Positions 15,075-24,156 of a stretch of DNA of 47,961 nucleotides are shown here, one piece after another. The first letter of the stretch is position 1. Every line of letters begins with the position of its first letter. A program made the position numbers and the translations under genes. The DNA is from Pseudomonas floridensis (GTDB lineage Bacteria > Pseudomonadota > Gammaproteobacteria > Pseudomonadales > Pseudomonadaceae), in contig NZ_MUIO01000010.1 in the NCBI RefSeq assembly GCF_002087235.1, positions 1-47,961 on the forward strand. The letters run 5' to 3'. Under the pieces are notes generated by a model. It did no database searches, was not told the DNA's origin, and saw only the letters and a program-made list of their open reading frames with translations.

Positions 15075-15410
15075 TTGATCGAGCGCCGCATCATGCATGT
15101 AACTGCAAAGCTATTCAAACAACCCAGCCCATACGGCTATCGCTGGCAGCAAGCCCGCGCCGGGTTTCTGCGCAAGCATCCACTTTGCAAGCGCTGTTAC
15201 CAGCAAGGGCTCGCCGAGCCTGCAGCAGTGGTTGACCACATCACGCCGCACAAGGGCGACATGGTGTTGTTCTGGGATCGCAGCAACTGGCAGGCCCTGT
15301 GTGGCAACTGCCACAACGCCTACAAGCAGCGCCTGGAGAAGTCTGGGCGCGAGGTTGGCTGCGATGCTTCAGGCAGGCCAGTCGACCCCAGACACCACTG
15401 GAACGCCTGA
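15075..15410 (+). CDS. HNH endonuclease of the packaging module
   Basis: The product is 111 residues from TTG 15075, or 105 from ATG 15093; neither start has a strong ribosome site. It has the HNH core: CKRC, DHITPH, an Asn in SNWQALC, and CGNCHN. In HK97-type cos phages a small HNH protein encoded next to the small terminase is needed for cos cleavage and packaging (HK97 gp74 family). Its place here, about 180 bases before terS, fits that role. Confidence 0.85.
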   Translation: MIERRIMHVTAKLFKQPSPYGYRWQQARAGFLRKHPLCKRCYQQGLAEPAAVVDHITPHKGDMVLFWDRSNWQALCGNCHNAYKQRLEKSGREVGCDASGRPVDPRHHWNA

Positions 15411-15451
15411 CAGCGCGGGCCGGTCGGACTGCCCAAAAGCAACCATTTTGC

Positions 15452-15464
15452 GGGGGGGGGGGGG
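15452..15464 (+). repeat. Thirteen-G run, candidate cos region
   Basis: An uninterrupted run of 13 G lies between the HNH gene and terS. GC-rich cohesive ends commonly lie between these two genes in HNH-encoding cos phages, so this may mark or flank cos. Homopolymer length can also vary biologically or through sequencing error. Confidence 0.4.
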
Positions 15465-15586
15465 AAAAGTAATGCCTCGATTTCGCCTAGACCGAGTCCC
15501 CCTCACCGCTCGCAATAAGCGGGAAAAATGGGGGGTGGCCCCTTGAATGGTGGAGGCCTGAACATACGCAAACATGAGGGAAATAT

Positions 15587-16117
15587 ATGGCCGGCAACGG
15601 AAATTCAGGCCGACCGCCCAAGCCCGCGATTGTCCATCTACTGAGCGGCAATCCCAGCAAGCGCAATGTCAAGGAACTGCTGGATGAGGTTCAGCAACCT
15701 GTGCTGCCGGTCGAAGCACCATCACGGCCAGATTGGCTCAGCGAGGAAGCGCTGAAAGAGTGGGACGAGCTGATTCCCGACCTGATCACGCTTGGACTGG
15801 TGTCGCGATTGGACGGCCAGGCCATCGCTCAGTACTGCGAGGCCGCAGTCGAATACCGCAAGTTCACCCGCATGATCCAGGAACTGAACAACAACCTGAC
15901 GAAAGCCAATACCGGGGACGTCCAGACTTACAAGTCGGGCGCAACCGACATGTCGATCTGGCGCAAGCTGCGCAACGACGCCCAACGCCGTGCCGATGAA
16001 GCCGGTCGCCAGTTCGGCTTCACGCCTCTGGCACGCCGTGCGTTGAGGCTGACATCGCCCCAACGTGAATTGATCCCGAATGAGCCACGAGACGCCGCCG
16101 CCAAGTACTTCAGTTGA
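15587..16117 (+). CDS. Terminase small subunit (P27 family)
   Basis: The 176-residue protein has the family start (G-R-P-P-K-P after a short lead) and a helical DNA-binding region with EALKEWDELIPDL and later KLRNDAQRRADEAGRQFG. It recognises cos and hands the DNA to the large subunit. GAGGG precedes ATG 15587. Its end overlaps the large subunit start by 38 bases. Confidence 0.9.
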   Translation: MAGNGNSGRPPKPAIVHLLSGNPSKRNVKELLDEVQQPVLPVEAPSRPDWLSEEALKEWDELIPDLITLGLVSRLDGQAIAQYCEAAVEYRKFTRMIQELNNNLTKANTGDVQTYKSGATDMSIWRKLRNDAQRRADEAGRQFGFTPLARRALRLTSPQRELIPNEPRDAAAKYFS

Positions 16118-17882
16118 TGAAGACCGGGCGACAGAGTTCGCCCGTGCGGTGGTCAGCAAGCAACTGGTGGCAGGCCCGGACGTCAGGCGCGCAGCACGCC
16201 GCCATCTGCGAGATCTGCGGCAAGGTCCGAAGCGCGGTCTTCGGTGGGATCTGGCCGCGGCGCAATTCGCCATCGGTTTTTTCGAGGACGTGTTGTGCCT
16301 GAACGGCGGCGAGTTCGAAGGCAAACCGTTTGTGCTCGCGCCGTGGCAGAGCTTCGTCGTCGGCAGCCTTTTCGGCTGGAAGCGAGAGGACGGCTACCGA
16401 AGGTTTCGTACCGCCTTCATCGAAACGGCCAAAGGCTCCGGCAAAAGCCCTTTGGCGGCGGGTATCGGTCTGTTGGGGCTGGTGGCCGACAACGAATCCC
16501 GCGCAGAGGTATACGCCGCCGCAACGAAGCGTGATCAGGCGATGGTGCTGTTCCGCGATGCCGTCGCCATGGTCAAACAGTCGCCATCGCTGACCGACCG
16601 CATCGAGATGTCTGGCCGCAACGAGAAGATCTGGAATCTGTTCTATTCCAACACGGACTCGTTCTTCAAGCCGATCAGCGCCGACGAAGGCCAGTCCGGC
16701 CCGCGACCGCACGTTGCGTTGCTGGACGAGATCCACGAACACCGCAACGACACGGTGGTGAACATGGTCCGGGCGGGCACAAAAAGCCGTCGTCAGGCCC
16801 TGATCGTGATGATCACCAACAGCGGCTCGGACAAGAACACCGTTTGCTGGGCGCACCACGAAATGGGCGTGCGGGTATGCAAAGGGGAGATCGAGAACGA
16901 CTCGTTTTTCGCCTTCATCTGCAGCCTGGACAAGGGTGACGATCCGTTCAAGGACGAAGCCTGCTGGGCGAAGGTCAATCCCAGCCTCGACTTCATCCAG
17001 GAAGGGCAGACCGACGGCATTCCCGGTCGGCAGTACCTGCGTGAACAGGTCGAAGATGCACGCGGTATGCCCAGCAAGGAAGCAACCACGCGCCGCCTGA
17101 ATTTCTGCGAGTGGACGCAAGCGACGTCGCCGTGGATTTCGTGGGACATCTGGAGCGAAGCGGGTGAGCGCGTCCCGATGTCGATGCTGCGCAACAGGCC
17201 CAGCGTCGGCGGGCTGGACCTGTCGAGTACCACCGACCTCACGGCCTTCGTGCTGCTGTTCTACCCGACCTACGAGGATCCGCACTGGCGACTGCTGCCG
17301 TACTTCTGGATTCCGGATTTCCAGCTCGACGAGCGCGAGCGACGGGACAAGGTGCCGTACTCGGTGTGGATCAGTTCGCGTGATCTGGAAACCACGCCAG
17401 GCAGGGCGATCAGCAAACTGCATGTGCTGCGTCGTATGCAGACCATCTGCGATTACTTCGACGTGCGCAGCATCGCGTTCGACCGTTGGCGCATCGAAGA
17501 CCTCATGCAGTTGATGGACGAACACGGCGTAACCTTGCCGCCGCTGGTGAAGTTCGGTCAGGGTTTCCAATCGATGGGGCCAGCCGTGGACGAGTTTGAA
17601 CGGCGGTTGTTGGGCATCAAGGCTGCCGCTGATCCCGATGCCGGTGAGCAGGTCACCACAGAAACCGTCGAGACCCTGCGTCACGACTGCAACCCGGTCA
17701 TGACCTGGTGCGCTGGCAACGCGGTGATCACGGCTGATGGGGCGAACAACCGCAAGGCAGACAAGGCGAAGGCCACCGGCCGCATCGATGGCGTCGTGGC
17801 GGCAATCATGGCCACCGGCATCAGCGGATCAGGAAAGGTCACCGGCGGCACATCCATTTACGACGAAGGAGCAGGCATATGA
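16080..17882 (+). CDS. Terminase large subunit
   Basis: The 600-residue packaging motor has the ATPase motifs of the HK97/P27-partner type: Walker A ETAKGSGKS at 115-123 and Walker B VALLDEIHE around 212-220. A C-terminal nuclease domain contains GGLDLSSTTDL (first acidic residue) and later FDRWRIEDL. It cuts concatemers and pumps DNA into the prohead. The start within terS is the longest reasonable choice. The stop overlaps the next start (ATGA). Confidence 0.95.
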   Translation: MSHETPPPSTSVDEDRATEFARAVVSKQLVAGPDVRRAARRHLRDLRQGPKRGLRWDLAAAQFAIGFFEDVLCLNGGEFEGKPFVLAPWQSFVVGSLFGWKREDGYRRFRTAFIETAKGSGKSPLAAGIGLLGLVADNESRAEVYAAATKRDQAMVLFRDAVAMVKQSPSLTDRIEMSGRNEKIWNLFYSNTDSFFKPISADEGQSGPRPHVALLDEIHEHRNDTVVNMVRAGTKSRRQALIVMITNSGSDKNTVCWAHHEMGVRVCKGEIENDSFFAFICSLDKGDDPFKDEACWAKVNPSLDFIQEGQTDGIPGRQYLREQVEDARGMPSKEATTRRLNFCEWTQATSPWISWDIWSEAGERVPMSMLRNRPSVGGLDLSSTTDLTAFVLLFYPTYEDPHWRLLPYFWIPDFQLDERERRDKVPYSVWISSRDLETTPGRAISKLHVLRRMQTICDYFDVRSIAFDRWRIEDLMQLMDEHGVTLPPLVKFGQGFQSMGPAVDEFERRLLGIKAAADPDAGEQVTTETVETLRHDCNPVMTWCAGNAVITADGANNRKADKAKATGRIDGVVAAIMATGISGSGKVTGGTSIYDEGAGI

Positions 17883-18067
17883 ATCTCATCGCTTGGGCGG
17901 CCTGGCTCGCCGGTTTGCTGGGCTTCGGCCTGCTGATCGGCGGGGTGGCCCTGATCCACACACCGACAGCCTTGATTGTGGCTGGATTCGGTTTGCTCGG
18001 CTGGTCATTGCTGGCTGACCGGGCAGCGGCCCGTTCACCGCGTAAGCACGCTTCAGGGAGCGGTTGA
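17879..18067 (+). CDS. Small two-span membrane protein
   Basis: A 62-residue protein made almost entirely of two hydrophobic segments, with a basic C-terminal tail. It is coupled to the terminase gene (ATGA) and precedes the portal gene by two bases. Similar small membrane proteins occur between terL and portal in related phages, with unknown function. Confidence 0.6.
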   Translation: MNLIAWAAWLAGLLGFGLLIGGVALIHTPTALIVAGFGLLGWSLLADRAAARSPRKHASGSG

Positions 18068-18069
18068 CC

Positions 18070-19341
18070 ATGTTCTTCAGCAAACAGCTCGGCCCCGGCG
18101 ACGGCGTGATTTCGGACGGCTCGTCAGGTTTCTGGCAGAGCCTGATCGGATCGAGCCGGTCCAGCGCGGGTGTCAGCGTAACGCCGGATAGCGCCATGGC
18201 ACTGACCGTGTTCCAGAACTGCGTGACGTTGCTCGCGGAGAGCGTGGCGCAACTGCCGCTGGAACTGTACCGGCGTCTTGGCGAGGGCAAGCGCGAGCAA
18301 GCCATTCATCATCCGCTCTATGACGTGCTGCGCTATCAGCCCAACCCATGGCAAACCCCTTACGAATATCGGGAATACAGTCAGCTGGCGGTCGGTGTGC
18401 GGGGTAACGCGTACAGCTTCATCGAGCGCAATGACGACGGTTCGGTGAAAGCGCTGTACCCGCTGCACAACGACCGCATGGTGGTGCTCAAGGGCGCAGA
18501 CATGCTGCCCTGTTATCGCATAGGTGGGCAGGATCCGTTGCCCATGCGGCTGATCCATCACGTGCGCTGGCACACAAAGAACCACTACACCGGCCTGTCG
18601 CCCATCGAGCTGCATGCCGACGCTGTCGGGCTGGCCCAGGCAGTGCGGCAGTACACGGGCAAGTCGTTTGCCAACGGCACTGCTGTCAGCGGGGTGATCG
18701 AGCGACCACGTGAGTCGCCGCCGATCAAGGACCGGGCCAGCATTGATCGGATCCTTGATCAATGGGGAGAGAAGTTCGCCGGGATCGATAACGCGAAGAA
18801 AGTTGCCATGCTGCAGGAAGGCATGACCTTCAAGCCGGTGTCGATGAGCAACGTCGATTCCGAGCTGCTGGGCATCCTGAAGGCGACCGGCCTGGATATA
18901 GCGCGGATCTACAAAATCCCGCCGCACATGGTTAACGACCTGGAAAAGGCCAGCTACAACAGCCTTGAGCAATTACTGATCCAGTACGTGATCTTTGCCC
19001 TTATGCCGTGGGTCAAGCGTCACGAGCAGGCGATGATGCGTGATTTTCTGCGGCCTGCAGAGCGCAAGGACTACTTCATCGAGTTCAACCTGTCCGGGCT
19101 GCTGCGCGGCGACCAGAAAAGTCGTTACGACGCCTACGCCGTCGGGCGGCAATGGGGCTGGCTGTCGATCAACGACATCCGCCGCCTGGAAAACATGCCT
19201 CCCGTGGCCAACGGCGACAGCTACCTGCAACCGCTCAACATGACCGACGTGGCCCACGGGCTGCCCGACCCGAAAAACCCAGACGTCCGCGCCCAGCTGG
19301 AGCAGCAGCGCGACGATATCCTCAGGATGCTTGCCGCATGA
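18070..19341 (+). CDS. Portal protein (HK97 family)
   Basis: The 423-residue protein forms the dodecameric ring at the head vertex through which DNA passes. Recognisable stretches include LYRRLGEGKREQAIHHPLY near the N-terminus, GLSPIEL in the middle and RIYKIPPHM before the C-terminal domain. ATG 18070 follows GGGAG; an in-frame TTG two codons upstream is less likely. The end overlaps the protease start (ATGA). Confidence 0.95.
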   Translation: MFFSKQLGPGDGVISDGSSGFWQSLIGSSRSSAGVSVTPDSAMALTVFQNCVTLLAESVAQLPLELYRRLGEGKREQAIHHPLYDVLRYQPNPWQTPYEYREYSQLAVGVRGNAYSFIERNDDGSVKALYPLHNDRMVVLKGADMLPCYRIGGQDPLPMRLIHHVRWHTKNHYTGLSPIELHADAVGLAQAVRQYTGKSFANGTAVSGVIERPRESPPIKDRASIDRILDQWGEKFAGIDNAKKVAMLQEGMTFKPVSMSNVDSELLGILKATGLDIARIYKIPPHMVNDLEKASYNSLEQLLIQYVIFALMPWVKRHEQAMMRDFLRPAERKDYFIEFNLSGLLRGDQKSRYDAYAVGRQWGWLSINDIRRLENMPPVANGDSYLQPLNMTDVAHGLPDPKNPDVRAQLEQQRDDILRMLAA

Positions 19342-20306
19342 AACAACACCTGCGTGCTGCCAGCCTGCTGTTCAATCAGCCGTTGCTGACTACACCTGAC
19401 ATGCTCGACCTGGCTGTGCGCTGGGCCAACCAGACCATGAGCCTGAACATCACCAATCTCCACATGGGGGCTGCGGGACCCCGGTTGATGTTCGATGACG
19501 ATGACCGCGAGCATCAGGAAAGCCTCGAACAGGATCGCCGCCGTCAGTCGATCCTGCAGACCGGCATCGACGTCATCCCGGTGAGCGGTGTGCTGGTCAG
19601 CCGGGGCAGCCATCTGGCCGCGTGCGAAATCATGACCAGTTACGAAGACCTGCGCAGCCAGCTCAACCGGGCCATCAGCGATCCGCTGGTCGAGCGCATT
19701 GTGCTCGATATCGACAGCCCCGGCGGCAGCGCGGTCGGGGCCTTCGAGCTGGCCGAAGACATCCGCGCTGCCAGCCTCATCAAGCCGATCACCGGTCTGG
19801 TCAACTTCATGGCCTATTCAGGCGGCTACCTGCTGGCTTCTGCCTGCACGGAAGTGGTGGTCAGCCAGACCTCGGGCGTGGGTTCCATCGGCGTGATTGC
19901 CAGCCACATGGACCGCTCAAAGATGGCCGAGAACATGGGCGTCAAGGTCACCACCGTGTTCGCTGGCGATCACAAGAACGACCTCAGCCCGCACGAGCCG
20001 ATCAGCGAGCAGTCGATGCAGGTGCTCAGTGAAATCGTGCAGGAGAGCTATGTCTTGTTCACCGCGCGGGTTGCTGCTTACAGAGGCCGCGCTGCCAGCG
20101 AAATCGTCGCCACTCAGGCGGCCTGTTATCGAGGGAGCAAGGCTATCGAGATGGGGCTGGCTGACCGGCTCCAGTCACCGCAACAGGCAGTTGATGAGCT
20201 TGCCCGTGCCGTTTCAACGAGTCGGCAGCAGCTGCTCGCTACTGACCGAGTGCGACAGCGCATTAGCGTTCAGGCCTCGGCCGTCGCACTCGCCGCACAA
20301 CTCTGA
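19338..20306 (+). CDS. S49/ClpP-like prohead maturation protease
   Basis: The 322-residue protein is a SppA-type serine protease: DIDSPGGSAVG forms the oxyanion region, the nucleophile is the Ser of AYSGGYLLAS, and the base is the Lys of DRSKMAE. It should process the capsid and scaffold during head maturation. ATG 19338 overlaps the portal stop. The capsid gene lies next, with an N-terminal helical region suited to be a cleaved delta domain. Confidence 0.9.
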   Translation: MKQHLRAASLLFNQPLLTTPDMLDLAVRWANQTMSLNITNLHMGAAGPRLMFDDDDREHQESLEQDRRRQSILQTGIDVIPVSGVLVSRGSHLAACEIMTSYEDLRSQLNRAISDPLVERIVLDIDSPGGSAVGAFELAEDIRAASLIKPITGLVNFMAYSGGYLLASACTEVVVSQTSGVGSIGVIASHMDRSKMAENMGVKVTTVFAGDHKNDLSPHEPISEQSMQVLSEIVQESYVLFTARVAAYRGRAASEIVATQAACYRGSKAIEMGLADRLQSPQQAVDELARAVSTSRQQLLATDRVRQRISVQASAVALAAQL

Positions 20307-20330
20307 CCGCGTTCGCGGCCACACCATCCA

Positions 20331-20355
20331 ACCGCCCAAGTGGCGGTTTTTTTTT
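20331..20355 (+). terminator. Hairpin and T9 run immediately before the capsid gene
   Basis: ACCGCC (20331-20336) and GGCGGT (20342-20347) flank a 5-base loop and lead into nine T. The capsid ribosome site CAGGAGG follows at once and ATG is 14 bases after the T run. Similar units stand before the tape measure and endolysin genes. Confidence 0.75.
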
Positions 20356-20369
20356 GCCCAGGAGGCAGC

Positions 20370-21683
20370 ATGTCGTTAGTGACACAATTGCGCAGCGAAC
20401 GCGCGCAACTCAACGAGCAGATCCAGGCATTGGCTCGCATCGAAGCGGATGGCAGCTCGCTCACCGCCGAACAACTGGCTCAGTTCGAACAGCTCAGTAT
20501 TCAATTCACCGCGCTGACCGATAAGCTCAGCCGTGCCGAATCCGCCGAGCGCATGGCCAGCGCGAGCGCAGTCCCGGTGGACGAAAGCGCTCAGGGCATC
20601 AACAGCCCGCCTTCCTCAATCAGCGGGCCGTTCACGCCCAGGCCAGTGCCGGGCGCGAACATGGCGCAGATGGTCCGCGTCCTCGCGGCGACGCGTGGTG
20701 ACCAGCACGCAGCGGCCAAAATGGCGCAGGACGCGGGGTGCAACCCTGAAATCGCCATGGCGTTGAGCACGGTGACGCCGGGTGCGGGTGGTGTGCTGGT
20801 GCCGCAGAGCTTTTCCAGCGAAGTGATTGAGTTGCTGCGGCCCAGGTCGGTGGTCCGCAAACTGGGAGCCGTATCGCTGCCGCTGGTGAACGGCAACCTC
20901 ACGGTGCCGCGTATCAAGGGCGGCGCGGTGGTCGGCTACATTGGCAGTGACGAGGACATGCCAGCGACTGATCTGCAGTTCGACGACCTCAAGCTGTCGT
21001 CCAAAAAACTCGCGGCACTGGTGCCCATCAGCAACGACTTGTTGAGCTATGCAGGTACAAACCCGAACGTGGATCGGTTGGTTGTTAATGACCTGACCGC
21101 CTCGGTCGGAGCGGCAGAGGACTTGTCGTTCATTCGCGGTGCAGGCACCGGCAACCTGCCCAAAGGCCTGCGTTTCTGGGCACCGGCGTTCAACGTGATC
21201 GTCTGCCCACCCGACAAGGAGCTGCAGATCGTTGACATGGCGCTGTCGTCGGTGATTCTGCGCCTGGAGGAAGCCAATTCCGGCGTGATCATGCCGGGAT
21301 TCATCATGGCGCCGCGCACCAAGCGCTGGCTGAGTGCGCTACGCGACGGCAACGGCAATAAAGCCTATCCCGAGCTGGACATAAATCTCTTGAAAGGCTT
21401 CCCCGTAGCGACTACTACGCAGGTGCCGACTAACCTGGGCGAAGATGGCAACGAATCGGAAATCTACTTCGCGGACTTCGGTGATTGCTTCATCGGCGAA
21501 GACGACGCCATGGTTATCGATTTCAGTAAAGAAGCCACTTACAAGGATAACAACGGCAATGTCGTCAGCGCTTTCCAGCGTGATCAGACATTGGTACGAG
21601 TCATCGCCAAGCACGACTTTGGCCCTCGCCATGTGGAGTCCATCGCGGTCCTGACGCAGGTCGTCTGGGGCTATGGCCTGTAA
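20370..21683 (+). CDS. Major capsid protein (HK97 family)
   Basis: The 437-residue protein starts at ATG 20370 behind GGAGG. The first ~110 residues are charged and helical, like the HK97 delta domain, and should be removed by the S49 protease. The HK97 fold follows: the PGAGGVLVPQ start of the mature shell protein, LTVPRIKGG, and the later LPKGLRF. The C-terminal part includes VIDFSKEATY. Placement after portal and protease is canonical. Confidence 0.95.
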   Translation: MSLVTQLRSERAQLNEQIQALARIEADGSSLTAEQLAQFEQLSIQFTALTDKLSRAESAERMASASAVPVDESAQGINSPPSSISGPFTPRPVPGANMAQMVRVLAATRGDQHAAAKMAQDAGCNPEIAMALSTVTPGAGGVLVPQSFSSEVIELLRPRSVVRKLGAVSLPLVNGNLTVPRIKGGAVVGYIGSDEDMPATDLQFDDLKLSSKKLAALVPISNDLLSYAGTNPNVDRLVVNDLTASVGAAEDLSFIRGAGTGNLPKGLRFWAPAFNVIVCPPDKELQIVDMALSSVILRLEEANSGVIMPGFIMAPRTKRWLSALRDGNGNKAYPELDINLLKGFPVATTTQVPTNLGEDGNESEIYFADFGDCFIGEDDAMVIDFSKEATYKDNNGNVVSAFQRDQTLVRVIAKHDFGPRHVESIAVLTQVVWGYGL

Positions 21684-21698
21684 GTCGTGCCATGAGCA

Positions 21699-21721
21699 GG
21701 CTCGGTTCGCCGGGCCTTTTT
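21699..21721 (+). terminator. UUCG-capped terminator after the capsid gene
   Basis: GGCTCGG (21699-21705) pairs with CCGGGCC (21710-21716) through a TTCG tetraloop, with one G-T pair, followed by TTTTT. It probably trims or stabilises the abundant capsid message while allowing some read-through. Confidence 0.75.
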
Positions 21722-21744
21722 GTATTTGAATTCTGGAAATCAAA

Positions 21745-21963
21745 ATGTCCAAGCAAATCGTGACCTTCACCAAGAACTGGCGTGGCTACGCTGCCGGAGA
21801 AACTGCAGGTTTCCCGCAAGGCACTGCAGATGCGCTGGTGGAAAGCGGCTATGCAGCCGAAGCCGGTAAAAAATCTCGCAAGGCATCAAAACCTGCTCCG
21901 AAACCCAGCGACGAAACCAAGTCAGATCCGGTCGACAAACCTGACACTGACGAGAAACCCTGA
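21745..21963 (+). CDS. Small head-associated protein
   Basis: The 72-residue product has a structured first half (VTFTKNWRGYAAGETAGFP) and a Lys/Pro/Asp-rich disordered tail. Small proteins of this kind follow the capsid gene in many siphophages as possible head decoration or connector accessories. The start ATG 21745 follows GGAAA. Function is not established. Confidence 0.6.
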   Translation: MSKQIVTFTKNWRGYAAGETAGFPQGTADALVESGYAAEAGKKSRKASKPAPKPSDETKSDPVDKPDTDEKP

Positions 21964-21965
21964 CC

Positions 21966-22517
21966 ATGGCCCGACGGATCGCATACACCGGTGATCCGGT
22001 TTTGACCCTGGAGGAGGTGGCCCGTCAGTGTCGTCTGGACACCGAGGACCTGCAGGTTGAACTGATCGAGCAGGTCATCATTCCCGGCGTCACTCAGCAG
22101 GCCGAAGCGCTGTCCGGTGCGGCTGTTCGCGCAGCTGAATATGAAGAGATCTGGCCAGCCGGTTTTGCCTCTGGCCATGTTCTGGACATAGGGCAGGCCA
22201 ATGAGATTATCGACGTCGCAGGCGTAACAGCAGACGGTGCCAGACAGGTACTGGATGTTCAAACCCGCCTGCAGCAGGACGGGTGTGAAACGCGTCTGTT
22301 TTTCCCGATGGGTCGCCCGGCGGGTGATCTGTTGATCAGGTATCGCGCTGGCACCGACCTTGAGTTGTATCCCGGTGTGCGTTTGTGGCTGCTGATGCAT
22401 GCCGCCACTGCTCACGAGCAACGCGAAACACTGGTTGCTGGAGTGAGCCTTGCCAAGCTGCCGGGCTCATTTCTCGACTCATTGCTCGCCGACATCACGG
22501 TTCCGCCGAGGTTTTGA
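21966..22517 (+). CDS. Head-tail connector (gp6-like)
   Basis: The 183-residue protein matches the phage gp6-like connector family: TLEEVARQCRLD near the start, a beta-rich middle and LWLLMHAATAHEQRETL near the end. It should form the adaptor ring under the portal. Two bases separate it from the preceding stop, and its position in the head-tail cluster supports the call. Confidence 0.85.
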   Translation: MARRIAYTGDPVLTLEEVARQCRLDTEDLQVELIEQVIIPGVTQQAEALSGAAVRAAEYEEIWPAGFASGHVLDIGQANEIIDVAGVTADGARQVLDVQTRLQQDGCETRLFFPMGRPAGDLLIRYRAGTDLELYPGVRLWLLMHAATAHEQRETLVAGVSLAKLPGSFLDSLLADITVPPRF

Positions 22518-22518
22518 T

Positions 22519-22839
22519 ATGCGTGCAGGCAAGCTGAGGCATCGCTGCACGCTGTATCGGAACGAGCGGGTGCGCGATGAGCTGGGTGGATGGCAGGACG
22601 TATGGGTCGAAGTACGCAAGTTTTGGGGTGACATCAACGCGGTCAGCGGTCGTGTGTGGCTGTCTGCAGCGCAAGAAAATGCGCAAATCACCGCCGAGAT
22701 CTGGTCGCGCCCGATGAAGGTTACAGCAGGTATGCGAATCGGATACCGGGACAGCCTGTATGAGATAGAGGCTCCGCTCTTCAGCCAGACGCTCAACCGG
22801 CAACAACTGATGTGCAAAACGGTGAAACCTGATGCCTGA
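22519..22839 (+). CDS. Head closure protein (head-tail joining family)
   Basis: The 106-residue product from ATG 22519 has the short beta-barrel pattern of SPP1 gp16-like stoppers (KLRHRCTLYRN, GGWQDVWVEV, MRIGYRDSLYEI). It closes the connector after packaging and joins head to tail. It starts one base after the connector stop and overlaps the next gene. Confidence 0.85.
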   Translation: MRAGKLRHRCTLYRNERVRDELGGWQDVWVEVRKFWGDINAVSGRVWLSAAQENAQITAEIWSRPMKVTAGMRIGYRDSLYEIEAPLFSQTLNRQQLMCKTVKPDA

Positions 22840-23302
22840 GATCTCCATGAATGTCATAGGCCTGGATGACTTGGCATCTGATTTTGAGCGCCTGTCCAAG
22901 GCTACTGGTGACAAGGTCATGCAAAAAGCCGTGGTGGCCGGTGCGCGGCTCGCCCGTGACAAGGCTCGGCAGGCGGCACCTGTCCGGACCCGTAAGCTGC
23001 AGAAAAACATCGTCGCGACCCGTGCCCGCCAAAGTGATGCACCGGGCGGGGCAACGGCGGGTATCCGCGTCAGACGTCCGACGGGCAAAACAACGCGAGC
23101 ACTCAAGCGCGGAAGCCGCCCAGGCAAGCGCCTGAATGTCGAATACGCTTCGCCGTTCTACTGGAAGTTTCTGGAGCTGGGCACTTCGAAAATGCGGGCA
23201 CGTCCGTTCATACGTCCCACATGGGACGGCAACCTGCCGCAGATTGAAGGTGCGGTGCGTACCGCGCTGGCCAGCGCTATCGATAACGCCATTCGCAGGT
23301 AA
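22832..23302 (+). CDS. HK97 gp10-like tail completion protein
   Basis: The 156-residue basic protein shows the HK97 gp10 family pattern: GLDDLASDFERL, APVRTRKLQKNI, YASPFYWKFLELGTSKM and ARPFIRPTWD. It is a tail terminator or completion factor at the head-tail interface. It overlaps the head closure gene by eight bases. Confidence 0.9.
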   Translation: MPEISMNVIGLDDLASDFERLSKATGDKVMQKAVVAGARLARDKARQAAPVRTRKLQKNIVATRARQSDAPGGATAGIRVRRPTGKTTRALKRGSRPGKRLNVEYASPFYWKFLELGTSKMRARPFIRPTWDGNLPQIEGAVRTALASAIDNAIRR

Positions 23303-23305
23303 TTC

Positions 23306-23653
23306 ATGATCGAAACACAGATTGCTGCACGCCTCGGCGCGCTGGCAGGCGGGCGCGTGTTTCCTGACATTGCGCCACCTGATGCAGACATTCCCCGAAT
23401 TACCTGGCTGTCGGCCGGGACCGTCACCGGCTGGGTGCTGTCCGGCTGGGACGGTTCGCAGACGGCGACACTGCAGGTCGATTGCTGGGCCAACACGCGT
23501 CTTGAAGCCATCAAGCTGGGGGCTGAGGCGTTCAACGCCTTGGCTGAGCCAGGCCCTGGCTTTTCCGTCAGCGATGCCCAACGGCTACCTGACGATTACG
23601 AATCGGACACCCGCCTGTACCGGGTGAGCTGGGAATTCATGCTGCAACCATAG
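23306..23653 (+). CDS. DUF3168-type tail terminator protein
   Basis: The 115-residue protein follows the gp10-like gene by three bases and matches the DUF3168/gpU-like family, with FPDIAPPDADIPRITW near the start and YRVSWEFML at the end. It probably caps the tail tube to stop its growth before head joining. Confidence 0.85.
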   Translation: MIETQIAARLGALAGGRVFPDIAPPDADIPRITWLSAGTVTGWVLSGWDGSQTATLQVDCWANTRLEAIKLGAEAFNALAEPGPGFSVSDAQRLPDDYESDTRLYRVSWEFMLQP

Positions 23654-23661
23654 GAGGCCCC

Positions 23662-24156
23662 GTGGCCAACCAAGCAACCAAAGCCAAGTTCGTCAAAACG
23701 CAAGGCACGGCCCTCAGCGTTTCCAAAACGACGACGCTCGATCCCAAAGATGAAAGTCTTGAATGGAGCGATCTTTCGGTAACGATCAAGCAACCGCAGT
23801 TTCAGGGCGGTCAATCCGACGAAATTGAAGTCACCACCCTTGCCAGTGAGGCCAAAGAGTTTACCGTCGGCCTGGCGGACAACGGCACCTTCAGCATGAG
23901 CGGTAACTGGAAAGCCGATGACGAAGCCCAGACCGTGCTGCGCACTGCGCGGGACGATGGTGAACCGCGTGCCTTCAAGGCCGGGTTCGTGGACGGCAGC
24001 ACCTCCAGCTTTCTAGGCCTGGTGACCCAATTCACCTGGGACGCTGCACCCAATGGAACTGTAAACGGCACATTCAACGTGCGCATCACCGGCTCAGTGT
24101 CTTTCGATATCGGCTCGGTAGAAGGAGGCACCCGTGGCGCGAGCAAAGTCCGCTAA
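23662..24156 (+). CDS. Major tail tube protein
   Basis: The 164-residue protein (GTG start, GGAGG just before) is beta-rich with no cysteines visible, and has VTTLASEAKEFTVGLADNG, an element typical of siphophage tail tubes. It assembles into stacked hexamers around the tape measure. Position between terminator and chaperone genes is canonical. Its end overlaps the gpG start. Confidence 0.85.
   Translation: MANQATKAKFVKTQGTALSVSKTTTLDPKDESLEWSDLSVTIKQPQFQGGQSDEIEVTTLASEAKEFTVGLADNGTFSMSGNWKADDEAQTVLRTARDDGEPRAFKAGFVDGSTSSFLGLVTQFTWDAAPNGTVNGTFNVRITGSVSFDIGSVEGGTRGASKVR

Noticed and set aside
15473..15547. A 24-codon plus-strand frame after the G run
   Set aside because: It has a start and stop but no ribosome site or recognisable feature, and it lies in the likely cos region.
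16110..17684. A 524-codon open frame antisense to the large terminase gene
   Set aside because: High-GC genes often leave long antisense frames. The terminase motifs are clear on the plus strand, and the antisense product has no recognisable domain or credible start.
18124..18972. Antisense open frame of 282 codons within the portal gene
   Set aside because: Shadow of a well-defined HK97 portal; no ribosome site and no domain.
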